Assembly (NCBI GenBank): GCA_021809235.1
Contig: JAKBAG010000009.1
Location: 1 to 24,796, forward strand
DNA: 24,796 nucleotides
Reading direction: 5' to 3'
Source: Acidobacteriota bacterium
GTDB taxonomy: Bacteria; Acidobacteriota; Terriglobia; Terriglobales; Acidobacteriaceae
The notes beneath the pieces were generated by a model. The model searched no databases. It had not been told where the DNA came from and was given only the letters and a program-made list of their open reading frames with translations. How positions within the stretch are numbered: position 1 is the stretch's first letter; each line of letters begins with the position of its first letter. A program made the position numbers and the translations under genes. Shown here one piece after another: positions 9,201 to 16,534 of this stretch.

Positions 9201-9962
9201 GCCAGTGACAGCCTCGGGGTTGCGCCGACCGGAACAGTGACGCTGAGGAATGGAACCACAACGCTGGGGTCGGTTGCCTTGAGTGGAGTTGCGGCCACTT
9301 CCACGGAGCTTGCCTCCGGATCTGCATCGATTGTGCTCAGCAGCCCGCCGCCGGGCACAAATACGCTGACGGCGGTCTACTCCGGAGATGGGAATTACGC
9401 CGGGTCCGCCTCTCCGGGGCTGGTCTTCCATGGACTGGCGAACTTCTCGCTGACGGCACCAGCGGTCACGCTGAATTCGATTCATGCCACAGCCTCGGAT
9501 ACGCTGACGCTGACCTCGCTTTCCGGTTATGTCGGAACGGTGCAGTTAAGCTGCAAACTGGTGGGGGCGACCACGGTGCCGAATCCACCGCAGTGTGGAC
9601 TGGATCCGGCAACGGAAACTCTGGCGGCCAATGGCACAGCGCAACCGCTGCTTCTGATCTACGGGGCAGGGGTCAAGCTGCCGTCTGGAGTGACGGCAGG
9701 TGGCATGGCACTGCCGCTACTGGCTCTGCTGGGCGGTTTGCTGCCGTTGCTTCGGTTGCCTCGGAGAGTATTCTCCAGCCGAGTCCAAGCAAGGCTGGTC
9801 CTGCTTCTTCTGCTGATGGGCGCAGCCGCTTCCTCGCTAACGGCCTGCGGTGGCTCGTCGTCGCTGATTACTGCGGGAAGCTACAACGTGCAGGTGACGG
9901 CCACCGACAGCCAGAATGCTGCGATCACGACATCGGTGACAGTGGCCGTGACAGTGGAGTAG
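6225..9962 (+). CDS. S53 family (sedolisin/kumamolisin-like) protease homologue with Ig-like repeats
   Basis: 1245 residues. A late signal segment (LIRCLIAILCATACC, near 35-50) suggests export. Then come a pro-kumamolisin-type propeptide (about 65-230) and the S53 subtilisin-fold domain (about 290-730). Visible active-site residues are Asp364 (AYLDTEIAGGMAPGA), the oxyanion Asp446 (AAGDSGSAGC) and the nucleophile Ser640 (GGTSAAA). The calcium site motifs HDVTTGNN and GWDAASGLGS follow. The catalytic Glu expected four residues before Asp364 is Gln360. Three Ig-like (Big_3_5-type) repeats lie near 742-850, 852-965 and 967-1068. The tail has two hydrophobic stretches (about 1160-1175 and 1190-1205), then LTACGGSS (Cys1208) and a final beta-rich segment. 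S53 enzymes are acid-active endopeptidases, which would suit an acidic soil lifestyle; activity here is doubtful. The ATG has GGAGAG just upstream. Confidence 0.93.
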   Translation: MLSLIPDRLTSSIRLNRRTGAPAAWSPQRNLIRCLIAILCATACCRMAAGQAEANPSAPIGSRVSDPGAVDVAVQMHRSPRIVQTVDPDQRQSLGRVLLSADDAADSGMEGSYLLLLRPGDSQQLQSLLQAQQNPASVEYHHWLTPSAFAARFGLVDSDLAAVVGWVQSQGLTVKRISAGRTVVEFSGPAALIESAFGVHRLAGNSQSTAGGPVSAELSIPAALAPVVSGLLVPGSLALHVAVQHGPTLVLDQKGRGAHPDAAALQVHPLYTTSSTAGNFLALGPADAAALYDLPNAALNPAWTGATLDGSGATIAIAATSNIDLTQVANYRALFGLAANPPTVVLDGAADPGITSQAVQAYLDTEIAGGMAPGARILLYTAADTNTDSGLNLALVRAVDDNLADVLVVSASTCEAMLGAAGNVFYSTLWKQAAAQGISVVVAAGDSGSAGCDDPALVTAASSGLAVNGLASTPYDLAVGGTDFAVLAGPDGGGADFGNYVSTNNASGSRLSVLGYIPEVPWNESSTAYPPTTLAQNLALPAPYASILAGGGGSSTCATAAATISCGGGYPKPYWQSAPGVPSDGVRDLPDLAFFASTGFDFAAWGICTDQDTDASGNPVTDCQPDANGQFHLMSAGGTSAAAAAAAAVLALVRQSTGTRLGQPASVLYALARTHPAVFHDVTTGNNAVACMGGTPDCQANAMGANFLSGSNAALGWDAASGLGSVDAAALVAAWSSVPLASTTTQLMVTPASIEHGQTVSVTVAVTAGASIPTNPATPTGSVALHADNANPIFTPQGVAVGVYPLVANGSTGVLTLNQLPGGSYPLVASYSGAATLAGSFSSPVTVSVTPESSTTLLTWTVTDPATGATTRNAAVPYGSLVQFFAEPYGNRSPMVNGVLQPDGAATGTMAFAFGSMPLGTQPLGIAGTAATTPELLPAGTGTVSALYSGDASFDPSSAATPITVVPAATTLSLSSSSTTYTGAPVTFTIALASDSLGVAPTGTVTLRNGTTTLGSVALSGVAATSTELASGSASIVLSSPPPGTNTLTAVYSGDGNYAGSASPGLVFHGLANFSLTAPAVTLNSIHATASDTLTLTSLSGYVGTVQLSCKLVGATTVPNPPQCGLDPATETLAANGTAQPLLLIYGAGVKLPSGVTAGGMALPLLALLGGLLPLLRLPRRVFSSRVQARLVLLLLLMGAAASSLTACGGSSSLITAGSYNVQVTATDSQNAAITTSVTVAVTVE

Positions 9963-10053
9963 GCGGCAGGACCGGCAGGCATGCCAGATTTGCCTTGCGT
10001 TCTTTGCAGCGCCAGACGCCGACAGCGCAGGGAACGTGCTACAACAGGGGGGT

Positions 10054-10476
10054 ATGGAAAACCGTAGTCAGCTCTTTACCCCGCGTGAGGCTTCGCGCAT
10101 GCTGGGCATCAGTTACCCGACGCTGAAGAAATGGATTCTGGATGGCAAGATTCAGACAACGCGCACGCCTGGCGGGCATCATCGCCTGAGCCAGGAGAAT
10201 CTGAAGCCATTTCTAGCCGCCGATGGCAGCCGCTCTGCACCTCAGTCCCGTGCCCGCTATCGGCGTGTGAGCGGGCGCAACCAGCTGGTGGGTATCATCA
10301 CCAGCCTGCGCGTGGAAGGACTTATGGCTGAGGTCGTGGTGAATGTGGGCCATACCGAGATGATGGCAATCATCACGGCAGATGCTGCGCGCGAACTGCA
10401 TCTGGCCAAGGGCGAGCGCGTGGCCGCACTGGTGAAGTCGACGGACGTCATGATCGAGCGCCTGGATTCGGAGTGA
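10054..10476 (+). CDS. HTH (MerR/excisionase-type) plus TOBE/Mop-domain protein, probable oxyanion-responsive regulator
   Basis: 140 residues from ATG 10054. The N-terminal part (6-55) is a BldC/MerR/excisionase-type winged HTH: FTPREASRMLGISYPTLKKWILDGKIQTTRTPGG (8-41) followed by HHRLSQENL. The C-terminal part (about 74-138: SGRNQLVGIITSLRVEGLMAEVVVNVGH ... VKSTDVMI) is a TOBE/Mop domain, the small fold that binds molybdate or tungstate in ModE, ModC and molbindins. A DNA-binding head on an oxyanion-binding tail suggests a ModE-like regulator with a different DNA-binding domain; the ligand is not shown by sequence. The frame extends to a GTG at 10036 (six extra residues). ATG 10054, preceded by AGGGGGGT, matches where the HTH family normally begins, though the spacing is short. 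No molybdenum transport or cofactor gene lies nearby. Confidence 0.85.
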   Translation: MENRSQLFTPREASRMLGISYPTLKKWILDGKIQTTRTPGGHHRLSQENLKPFLAADGSRSAPQSRARYRRVSGRNQLVGIITSLRVEGLMAEVVVNVGHTEMMAIITADAARELHLAKGERVAALVKSTDVMIERLDSE

Positions 10477-10720
10477 AGCGCTTTCCTGTGGGTCGATTGC
10501 ATTTGCAGCACTTCGGCTGCGGTTTACGACTGCGAAATTCCGTTTGCAGGGAAGGTTCTGGGCGGATTTGACTGCAAGTAGTACAAGCGGCGAACTCGCA
10601 GCAGAAAATAGTTATTGTTCATGGCTGCACCGCCTCAGCGCAGCACTCTGAACTGTAGACAGAGAGCGTATTGCAGGGATTCTCCGCAACGGTTCGTCCT
10701 CGCTGTATCCTTCGATTCGT

Positions 10721-10749
10721 TTGACGTAACGATTTGAAACAAATAAATT
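10721..10749 (+). promoter_or_regulatory. Sigma70-type promoter for the Oar-like receptor
   Basis: -35 TTGACG (10721-10726), a 17-nt spacer and -10 TAAATT (10744-10749), in the only AT-rich patch of the region. Transcription would start near 10756, about 114 nt before the GTG start. Confidence 0.6.
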
Positions 10750-10758
10750 CATATTTGT
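10739..10758. promoter_or_regulatory. Inverted repeat overlapping the -10 box (candidate operator)
   Basis: ACAAATA (10739-10745), 6 nt, TATTTGT (10752-10758): perfect 7-bp arms covering the -10 element. A DNA-binding protein here would block the promoter. The neighbouring HTH-TOBE protein is one possible binder, by position only. Confidence 0.4.
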
Positions 10759-10869
10759 ATTCGGCGCTTCCCCGGTGTTGTGCCTACCCTTGCGTGTAAC
10801 TGCCGGGTCGGCGCGCGGGCGTTGAGCGTAACGGGTTGGGGATTGCTTTCGCCATTCTGTGAGGTCATT

Positions 10870-13800
10870 GTGGACAATTTCTGGCTGGGTCGGCCATCTG
10901 TGCGCTGGGATGGATTGCTTCGAAGGTGGATTCCTTCGCTACTGTTTTTGCTGCTGCTGGCTCCGCTGGCTCGTGCCCAGGCCTCGCTGTCTGGCGTGGT
11001 GGCCGATAGCTCCGGAGCGCGGATTCCGGCAGCGGCCATTACGGTGCGCAGCATGGATACGGGGCTGGAGCGCAGCCTGACATCGGATGCAGAGGGGCGG
11101 TTTCGGGTGCCTTCGCTGCCGGTGGGCAGCTATCAGCTGCAAGTGGCTCATGGGGGATTTGCCACGATAGTGCGCACCGGTATTCAGCTTGCCGTGGGGC
11201 AGGAGGCGCAATTGGAGATCGTACTGCATCCCAGTGCCAGCCGCCAGCAGGTGGTGGTTCGAGCGGATGCTTCGCCGGTTAGCCTGTCGACGGCGGATAT
11301 CTCCGGGCTGGTGGGCAGTACGCAGGTGCGTGACCTGCCTTTGAACGGGCGCAGTTACGACGAGCTGCTGATGCTGAATCCGGGCATTGTCAACTTTACC
11401 TTTGAAAAAATTGGCGGCGTAGGCATTACGAATTCCACGGTCGGCAATGACTTTTCGGTCTCCGGTAACCGGCCGCAGCAGAACTTGTTTTTGCTCAACG
11501 GGGTGGAGTTTACCGGTGCGGCAGAGAACAACATGCAGCCGGGCGGGACCAGCCAGCAGTTACTCGGCGTGGAGTCGGTCCGCGAGTTTAATGTGCTGCG
11601 TGACAGCTATGGCGCGGAGTATGGCAAGCGGCCCGGAGCTCAGGTGCTGATCGTGACCCGGGGTGGAACGAACCGATTTCATGGATCTCTGTATGAGTTC
11701 CTGCGCAACAGCGCACTCGATGCGGCCAACTATTTTGACAAAGGTTCGGCGCCTCCCTTTCAGCGCAACCAGTTTGGCGCGGCGCTGGGCGGACCCATCC
11801 GGCATGACCGTAGCTTTCTCTTTGCCAACTTTGAAGGGTTGACGCAGCATCTGCATCAGACCGGGGTTGCTCTGGTGCCGGATAACAATGCGCGCAATGG
11901 CCTGCTGCCTTGCAAGCTGGTGTCTCCTGCGCCGTCGCCGTGCCCGGCCGATGGGCTGGTGAATGTGGGGGTTGCGCCTGCGGTGGTGCCGCTGCTTTCG
12001 CTGTGGCCGGTGCAGTCGGCGGGTGCTCCCGACTTTGGTGGTATTGCCGAAGCCTTCAGCAGTCCTCTGCAGACGATTCGGGATGATTTCGGCACAGCGC
12101 GCTTTGACCAGATCATTTCTGCGGTGGATCGGCTGACCGGCGTGTATACCATCGACGACAGCGACGACGTGACCCCAACCAGCTCCAATCTGTACAGCAC
12201 AGATCTGGAGTCACTGCGGGAGCAGGTGGCCAGCATCGAAGAGACGCATCTGTTTTCGCCGCAGTGGTTGAACACTGTTCGCTTCGGATTTTCGCGCGGA
12301 GCCTACTACTACACCGGCGAGCCGACGCCGGGGACTCCGGCAGCGACGGTGGGCGGCTTTGTGGCTGGCAAGCCGGTGGGAACCGTGGTGGTGGGTGGCA
12401 GTTCTGCAGCCAATCCGGCGGCACAGCTCAGCCTGGCGGGCAGCAATACCGGCAGCAATCTGAATATCGATCGTAACCTCTACACCTATGAGGACATGCT
12501 GAACGGCGAAAAAGGTCGCCACAGCCTGAGTGCGGGTGTCTGGCTGCAGGCGCTGCAGTCGAACGAGGACCTGGCCCTGACGCAGTTCGGTCAGGCTTCA
12601 TTCACCGGACTGGAACAGTTCCTGAAGGGAACGGTGGGCAGCTTCCTCTATGACCCGACGCCAACGGAGATGAACTGGCGCTCGCTGCTGGGTGCCTGGT
12701 ACGTGCAGGACACGATCCGTCTCAATGCACATCTGACGCTGACAGCCGGGCTCCGGGACGAGTTCACGACCGGCTGGAATGAGGCCCACGGTCGCGCTTC
12801 CACCTTTGTCTTCACGAACGGTGTACTGCAGACGCAGCCGCACATTGGCAACGCTGCGTTGACGACCAACCATGCCAAGGCGTTGTTCCAGCCGCGGATT
12901 GGGCTTGCCTGGTCGCCGTTTGACTCCCGGACGGTGATTCATGCCGGGTTTGGCCTGTACAACGAACTGCAGGATGCACTGGGCTACCGGATGGACCAGA
13001 ACGCGCCGTTCAATCCCTCCTACGGCATTGCCAATCTCCCCGTGTCGGCATTGCCGCTGCCGGTTTCTCCAGTTCCGTCCAATGCAAAGATTCTGCCCGG
13101 AGGAGTGCAGCCTGATCTGCGCACGCCTACGCTGATCTCCTACTCGCTGCGTATCGAGCGCGAACTGACTCCGGAGACAGTCTTCACGCTGGGGTATCTG
13201 GGCTCCCACGGGTACCACCAGATTGTGAGCCTGGACGACAACGAGCCGACGCCGATCGGCTGCCCATCGGCTGCCTGCCCGGCGGTTTACCCGGCGAACT
13301 TCCCGGCGCCGCTGGCAGGGACATCCGTTCCCGCAGGAAGCGACTATATTGCCGCCAATACGCCGCTGGCCAACCCGGCGTTGGGTGCCGCCTGGGCCTG
13401 GTTTTCCGTCGGCACTTCCTCGTATAACGCCTTGCAGGCGGACCTGAACCATCGCATGAGCCACGGGTTGGAGTTCCGCGCCGTATACACCTGGTCCAAA
13501 TCACTGGACGACGGCGACTCGCTGAATGCGACGGCCGCAGCCAATGCGCCGGGACTGGTGGCCAATCCCTTTCGGATTCGTGATGACTGGGGTCCGGCGA
13601 CCTTTGACGTCCGGAATGTGGCGGTGCTGAGCGGTAGCTATGAGCTACCGTTTGGAACGGGGCAGCACTGGCTGCCGCATCCAGCTCCCATACTTTCCGC
13701 CCTCGTGAGTGGCTGGACGGTCCACTCGATTGTGACCCTGCAATCCGGATTTCCGTTTACGCCGCAACTGAGCTACAACCCCTCGAATAATGGCGATATT

Positions 13801-14178
13801 CGCAACCCGGTGCGACCGTTTGCAAATCCGGATTTTCATGGGTCGCCGATTCTGGGCAAGCCAACCCAGTGGTTCGATCCCGCATCGCTGTTGGCACCAC
13901 CGCCCGGCAGCGGGTTCTACGGGAACCTGCGACGCGACTCGATGACTGGCCCCGGACTGGCCACCTGGGATGAGTCAATGTTCAAGGCAATCCCGGTTCG
14001 TGGCAGGCTGTCGGCACAGTTTCGAGCGGAGTTCTTCAACCTGCTGAACCGTGCCAATTTCAACACGCCGAATCTGGTGACCTTTACGCCGGCAGGGCTA
14101 TCCCCGACGGCAGGCGTGATTACCAGCACCTCGACCACGTCACGGCAGGTTCAGCTTGCGCTGAAGCTGCTCTGGTAA
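10870..14178 (+). CDS. Oar-like TonB-dependent outer-membrane receptor with carboxypeptidase-regulatory-like domain
   Basis: 1102 residues from GTG 10870, which has TGAGGT (10860-10865) four bases upstream. The N-terminus is then a classical signal peptide (RRWIPSLLFLLLLAPLARA-QA, to about residue 36). Residues 38-118 are a carboxypeptidase-regulatory-like beta-sandwich (SGVVADSSGARIPAAAITVR ... EGRFRVPSLPVGSYQLQV). A plug domain follows (VRDLPLNGRSYDELLMLNPGI ... GNRPQQNLFLLNGVEF ... VLIVTRGGTNRFHGSLYEFLRN), then a long beta-barrel ending in LALKLLW, with a terminal aromatic residue as in outer-membrane barrels. I see no clear Ton box. The family (Oar of Myxococcus, SusC-like in Acidobacteriota) is used for uptake of large substrates or for secretion; the substrate is unknown. 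An alternative start at 10780 adds 30 residues that spoil the signal peptide. It stands alone between its own promoter and the blaI operon. Confidence 0.92.
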   Translation: MDNFWLGRPSVRWDGLLRRWIPSLLFLLLLAPLARAQASLSGVVADSSGARIPAAAITVRSMDTGLERSLTSDAEGRFRVPSLPVGSYQLQVAHGGFATIVRTGIQLAVGQEAQLEIVLHPSASRQQVVVRADASPVSLSTADISGLVGSTQVRDLPLNGRSYDELLMLNPGIVNFTFEKIGGVGITNSTVGNDFSVSGNRPQQNLFLLNGVEFTGAAENNMQPGGTSQQLLGVESVREFNVLRDSYGAEYGKRPGAQVLIVTRGGTNRFHGSLYEFLRNSALDAANYFDKGSAPPFQRNQFGAALGGPIRHDRSFLFANFEGLTQHLHQTGVALVPDNNARNGLLPCKLVSPAPSPCPADGLVNVGVAPAVVPLLSLWPVQSAGAPDFGGIAEAFSSPLQTIRDDFGTARFDQIISAVDRLTGVYTIDDSDDVTPTSSNLYSTDLESLREQVASIEETHLFSPQWLNTVRFGFSRGAYYYTGEPTPGTPAATVGGFVAGKPVGTVVVGGSSAANPAAQLSLAGSNTGSNLNIDRNLYTYEDMLNGEKGRHSLSAGVWLQALQSNEDLALTQFGQASFTGLEQFLKGTVGSFLYDPTPTEMNWRSLLGAWYVQDTIRLNAHLTLTAGLRDEFTTGWNEAHGRASTFVFTNGVLQTQPHIGNAALTTNHAKALFQPRIGLAWSPFDSRTVIHAGFGLYNELQDALGYRMDQNAPFNPSYGIANLPVSALPLPVSPVPSNAKILPGGVQPDLRTPTLISYSLRIERELTPETVFTLGYLGSHGYHQIVSLDDNEPTPIGCPSAACPAVYPANFPAPLAGTSVPAGSDYIAANTPLANPALGAAWAWFSVGTSSYNALQADLNHRMSHGLEFRAVYTWSKSLDDGDSLNATAAANAPGLVANPFRIRDDWGPATFDVRNVAVLSGSYELPFGTGQHWLPHPAPILSALVSGWTVHSIVTLQSGFPFTPQLSYNPSNNGDIRNPVRPFANPDFHGSPILGKPTQWFDPASLLAPPPGSGFYGNLRRDSMTGPGLATWDESMFKAIPVRGRLSAQFRAEFFNLLNRANFNTPNLVTFTPAGLSPTAGVITSTSTTSRQVQLALKLLW

Positions 14179-14201
14179 GTCGCTGTGCTGTGAGACAGAT
14201 G

Positions 14202-14239
14202 GCTGGAAATTCCGGAGAGCGCGCCCGGGCATTTCCAGC
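14202..14239 (+). terminator. Hairpin after the Oar-like receptor gene (weak terminator)
   Basis: Perfect 9-bp arms GCTGGAAAT (14202-14210) and ATTTCCAGC (14231-14239); the inner part can also pair through CCGG (14212-14215) and CCGG (14225-14228). TAAAAC follows instead of a T-run, so it may slow or end transcription only partly or protect the 3' end. Confidence 0.45.
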
Positions 14240-14283
14240 TAAAACCCCGGATTTGGGATAAATAAATTTTGTGTCGTCCAGCT

Positions 14284-14299
14284 AACTAAATCTTTAGTT
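14284..14299. promoter_or_regulatory. BlaI-type operator upstream of blaI
   Basis: AACTAAATCTTTAGTT: a perfect palindrome with 7-bp arms and a 2-nt centre. It ends 51 nt before the blaI ATG and lies just downstream of an AT-rich patch (14259-14270) that could hold the -10 box. BlaI/MecI repressors bind such AT-flanked dyads and typically repress their own operon. The same AACTAA-N4-TTAGTT pattern recurs at 16546-16561. Confidence 0.68.
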
Positions 14300-14350
14300 G
14301 TTGCGTCTTATCGGGTGACGACTGCGGGAATCTGTGTTTTGGGGGTGCCG

Positions 14351-14755
14351 ATGCCACCGAAAAAGTCAACAACGCTGACTGAGGCCGAGCTTCGGCTGAT
14401 GAAGATTCTCTGGCGGCGTGGCGAGTCTGGCGTGGCGGAGTTGGTGGCCGCATTGCCGGAGGACGAGTCGATTGCCTATAACTCTGTGCTGACGACGATT
14501 CGCATTCTGGAAAAGAAGGGATACGTGACCCATCGGCAGGTGGGTCGAGCCTATTTGTATCGCCCCTCGGTGGCCGAGCAGGAGGCTGGGCAGTCGGCGG
14601 TGCAGCAACTGCTGGCACGATTTTTTGGCAACTCCCGCGAGCAACTGGTGGTATCTCTGCTGGGCGATGCCTCGCTGACGCGGGAAGAGGTGGAGCGCCT
14701 GCGCAGTGTGATTGATGAGGCTGCGGCGGGTCGTGCTGCGGCGGCGGAGGAGTAA
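14351..14755 (+). CDS. blaI: BlaI/MecI-family winged-helix repressor
   Basis: 134 residues from ATG 14351 (GGGGGTG at 14341-14347). The usual family length is about 120-140. The winged-helix DNA-binding domain spans about 8-75: LTEAELRLMKILWRRGESGVAELVAAL, then YNSVLTTIRILEKKGYVTHRQVGRAYLYRP, the recognition helix and wing typical of BlaI (COG3682). The C-terminal part (about 80-125, AGQSAVQQLLARFFGNSREQLVVSLL) is the dimerisation region that is cut by a membrane protease in the Bla/Mec systems. The stop is followed at once by the M56 peptidase gene, so the pair is the usual repressor-antirepressor unit. An in-frame GTG at 14315 would add 12 residues; the ATG start agrees better with the family. 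The name follows the family and does not imply a beta-lactamase target: no beta-lactamase is in the window. Confidence 0.92.
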   Translation: MPPKKSTTLTEAELRLMKILWRRGESGVAELVAALPEDESIAYNSVLTTIRILEKKGYVTHRQVGRAYLYRPSVAEQEAGQSAVQQLLARFFGNSREQLVVSLLGDASLTREEVERLRSVIDEAAAGRAAAAEE

Positions 14756-14758
14756 GTG

Positions 14759-16450
14759 ATGACAACGATGGCTGCAGAGATTGCGCAGGGAGTGACCGTG
14801 CTGGCAGCCCAGGTTCCGCACCTGCTGACGCGTCTCCTGCTGCTGGGCGCGACAGCCAGTGTAGTGGTTCCTGCGCTGGCCGTGCTGTTGTCGCCGGCTG
14901 CTCCGTGGTCGCGCGGCATCAGCGCCAGGCTTCGGTTTCGGGTGCTGGCAGCTGCCTTTGCGCTTGTGCTTGCCGCGCCGCTGTTGTTCTTCTTTCCGCT
15001 GCCTCTGCGGTGGATGATGCGGCCTGCCCAACTGAGTCAGACCGCGGTTGCCCTGCCCGTCGGCGCGGAATGGCAGATTCCGGAGTTGGCAGCGTTGGCG
15101 ATTGCGGCGACGTGGCTATTGGTTTCTGCCGTGCTGTTGTTGCGTCTGCTGCTGGGGCTGGTGCGTCTGCATGGACTTCGCCGTGAGGCTGTACTGCTGC
15201 CGGAGTTGCTGCTGCAGCGGCTGACGGCAGGGGACAGCCTGTGCCCGGTGGCTCTGAGCCATGCGGTGCGCGTGCCCTGCCTGACCGGATTGCTGCGTCC
15301 CATGGTGCTGCTGCCGGCACAGCTTCCGGAGCAGCTTTCGGAGTCACAGCTGGCGGCGATTCTGGAGCATGAGTTTGCTCACCTGCGGCGCGCCGACCAC
15401 TGGTCCAATCTGGTACAAAAGCTGGCCTGCGCAATCTTTCCGCTGCATCCAGGGTTGCATCTGCTGGACGTGTGGATGAGCCGCGAACGTGAGCATGCCT
15501 GCGATGAATGGGTGCTGCTACAGGCACATCCTGCAGCCGAGTATGCCACCAGCCTGGTGGATGTGGCCGCTGGAGCGATGGAAACGGCGGCGCTGTCGGT
15601 GCCATTTGGCGCAATCCGCTCCCGCTCGGAACTGGCGCGGCGGATTGACCGGATCGTGCGCCCGTTGCCGCAACTCTCCCGCCGTGTAGCCACAGTTTTG
15701 GCTGTATGTCTGACAGCGGGTAGCACGGTGATGGTGGGTATGGCGATTCATGTGCTGCCGCCGATCCGGTTTGCACCCATGCCGGGAGCAGCCAGTGCGT
15801 CTGGCGTGCGGCAAGTGGCTACGCTTCGACTGGATGCCGGAGAAAGCAAAATCGCATCGAAGGGAGCAGGCAGGGCGGCAACGCTACAGCCGCGGACTGC
15901 GGCAGCTCCGCGTTTCCAACAAGTCGTGGCACAGGTACCGCCTTCGACGAACAGTCGCACTGCCTGGGGTGACTTGAACCAGAGCATTCCGCATACCGTG
16001 GATCGGACAGAGATGATTGCCTGGCATGAGGGTTCCTATGGGAAGGGCATGGGCCGAACTGAGGCAGCTCGTCCCGGGACAGAGCATCCGTTGCTTGCGC
16101 CTGACCGTATGCAGAGTATGTATGTGGTGATGACCTCGATCTCTGTGACCGAGTCAGGACAGGGTTCCTGGACGGCAAGCCGGACGGTGGCAGTGATGGC
16201 CGAGCCGGTCCCGAGCAGGGCGGATGTTGCCAGCGCCAGAGCAGAGCGTACCTCGTCGCAGTCGGATGCGCTGCAGAACGCTGCCGACATTCGGTCGGGA
16301 CAAGCTGAAACCGGCAACGTAAGGCTGGAACAAGCCAAAACCAGACTAGCCAGGCCGGGCATTGTGTACTCGATTGTGACCACAACGTTGCGAGTTCCCG
16401 CAGGAACCAACCTGCGATTGGCCCCGGAATGGCTGGCACGCGAACTCTAA
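14759..16450 (+). CDS. M56 (BlaR1-like) membrane metallopeptidase, probable antirepressor protease
   Basis: 563 residues from ATG 14759, three bases past the blaI stop. The Shine-Dalgarno GGAGGAG (14746-14752) lies inside the end of blaI, indicating coupled translation; the adjacent GTG 14756 is the other possible start. Membrane segments lie near 21-42, 57-78, 100-125 and 300-325. The zinc site is H204-E-F-A-H208 (LEHEFAHLRRADHW), with the third ligand Glu245 in REREHACDEWVL, as in BlaR1/MecR1. In those systems the cytosolic-facing protease is activated by an external signal and leads to BlaI cleavage. The C-terminal 230 or so residues are predicted outside the membrane but are low-complexity (Ala/Ser/Arg/Gln-rich), and I find no KTG box or other penicillin-binding-domain pattern. 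The signal sensed is therefore unknown and is probably not a beta-lactam. Confidence 0.9.
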   Translation: MTTMAAEIAQGVTVLAAQVPHLLTRLLLLGATASVVVPALAVLLSPAAPWSRGISARLRFRVLAAAFALVLAAPLLFFFPLPLRWMMRPAQLSQTAVALPVGAEWQIPELAALAIAATWLLVSAVLLLRLLLGLVRLHGLRREAVLLPELLLQRLTAGDSLCPVALSHAVRVPCLTGLLRPMVLLPAQLPEQLSESQLAAILEHEFAHLRRADHWSNLVQKLACAIFPLHPGLHLLDVWMSREREHACDEWVLLQAHPAAEYATSLVDVAAGAMETAALSVPFGAIRSRSELARRIDRIVRPLPQLSRRVATVLAVCLTAGSTVMVGMAIHVLPPIRFAPMPGAASASGVRQVATLRLDAGESKIASKGAGRAATLQPRTAAAPRFQQVVAQVPPSTNSRTAWGDLNQSIPHTVDRTEMIAWHEGSYGKGMGRTEAARPGTEHPLLAPDRMQSMYVVMTSISVTESGQGSWTASRTVAVMAEPVPSRADVASARAERTSSQSDALQNAADIRSGQAETGNVRLEQAKTRLARPGIVYSIVTTTLRVPAGTNLRLAPEWLAREL

Positions 16451-16534
16451 GCCTCGAAGCAGATTCCGTCCCGGACAGCACGGCCCGGGAGATTCCAAAC
16501 CAAAGCATTGCAACCCAAGTGAGGAGATACAAGT

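Larger units (their letters stand above)
10477..10869. other. Intergenic region upstream of the Oar-like receptor
   Basis: 393 bases without a credible gene. A weak hairpin (GCAGC/GCTGC near 10509-10524) lacks a T-run. The stretch 10721-10760 is AT-rich and holds a promoter and a dyad, listed separately. The rest shows nothing I recognise. The frame of the receptor gene is open back to 10780, but the added residues do not resemble a secreted protein's N-terminus. Confidence 0.7.

Noticed and set aside
10780..10869. Upstream start of the Oar-like receptor at 10780
   Set aside because: It adds 30 residues before a clean signal peptide. GTG 10870 has a well-spaced TGAGGT and gives a normal secretory N-terminus.
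12598..13464. 288-residue open frame antisense to the Oar-like receptor
   Set aside because: Arg/Gln/Val-rich sequence without motifs, lying wholly inside a barrel-coding region on the other strand.
14351..16450. Reading the blaI-M56 pair as a beta-lactam resistance locus
   Set aside because: No beta-lactamase or PBP gene is present in the window, and the M56 protein lacks a recognisable penicillin-binding sensor domain.
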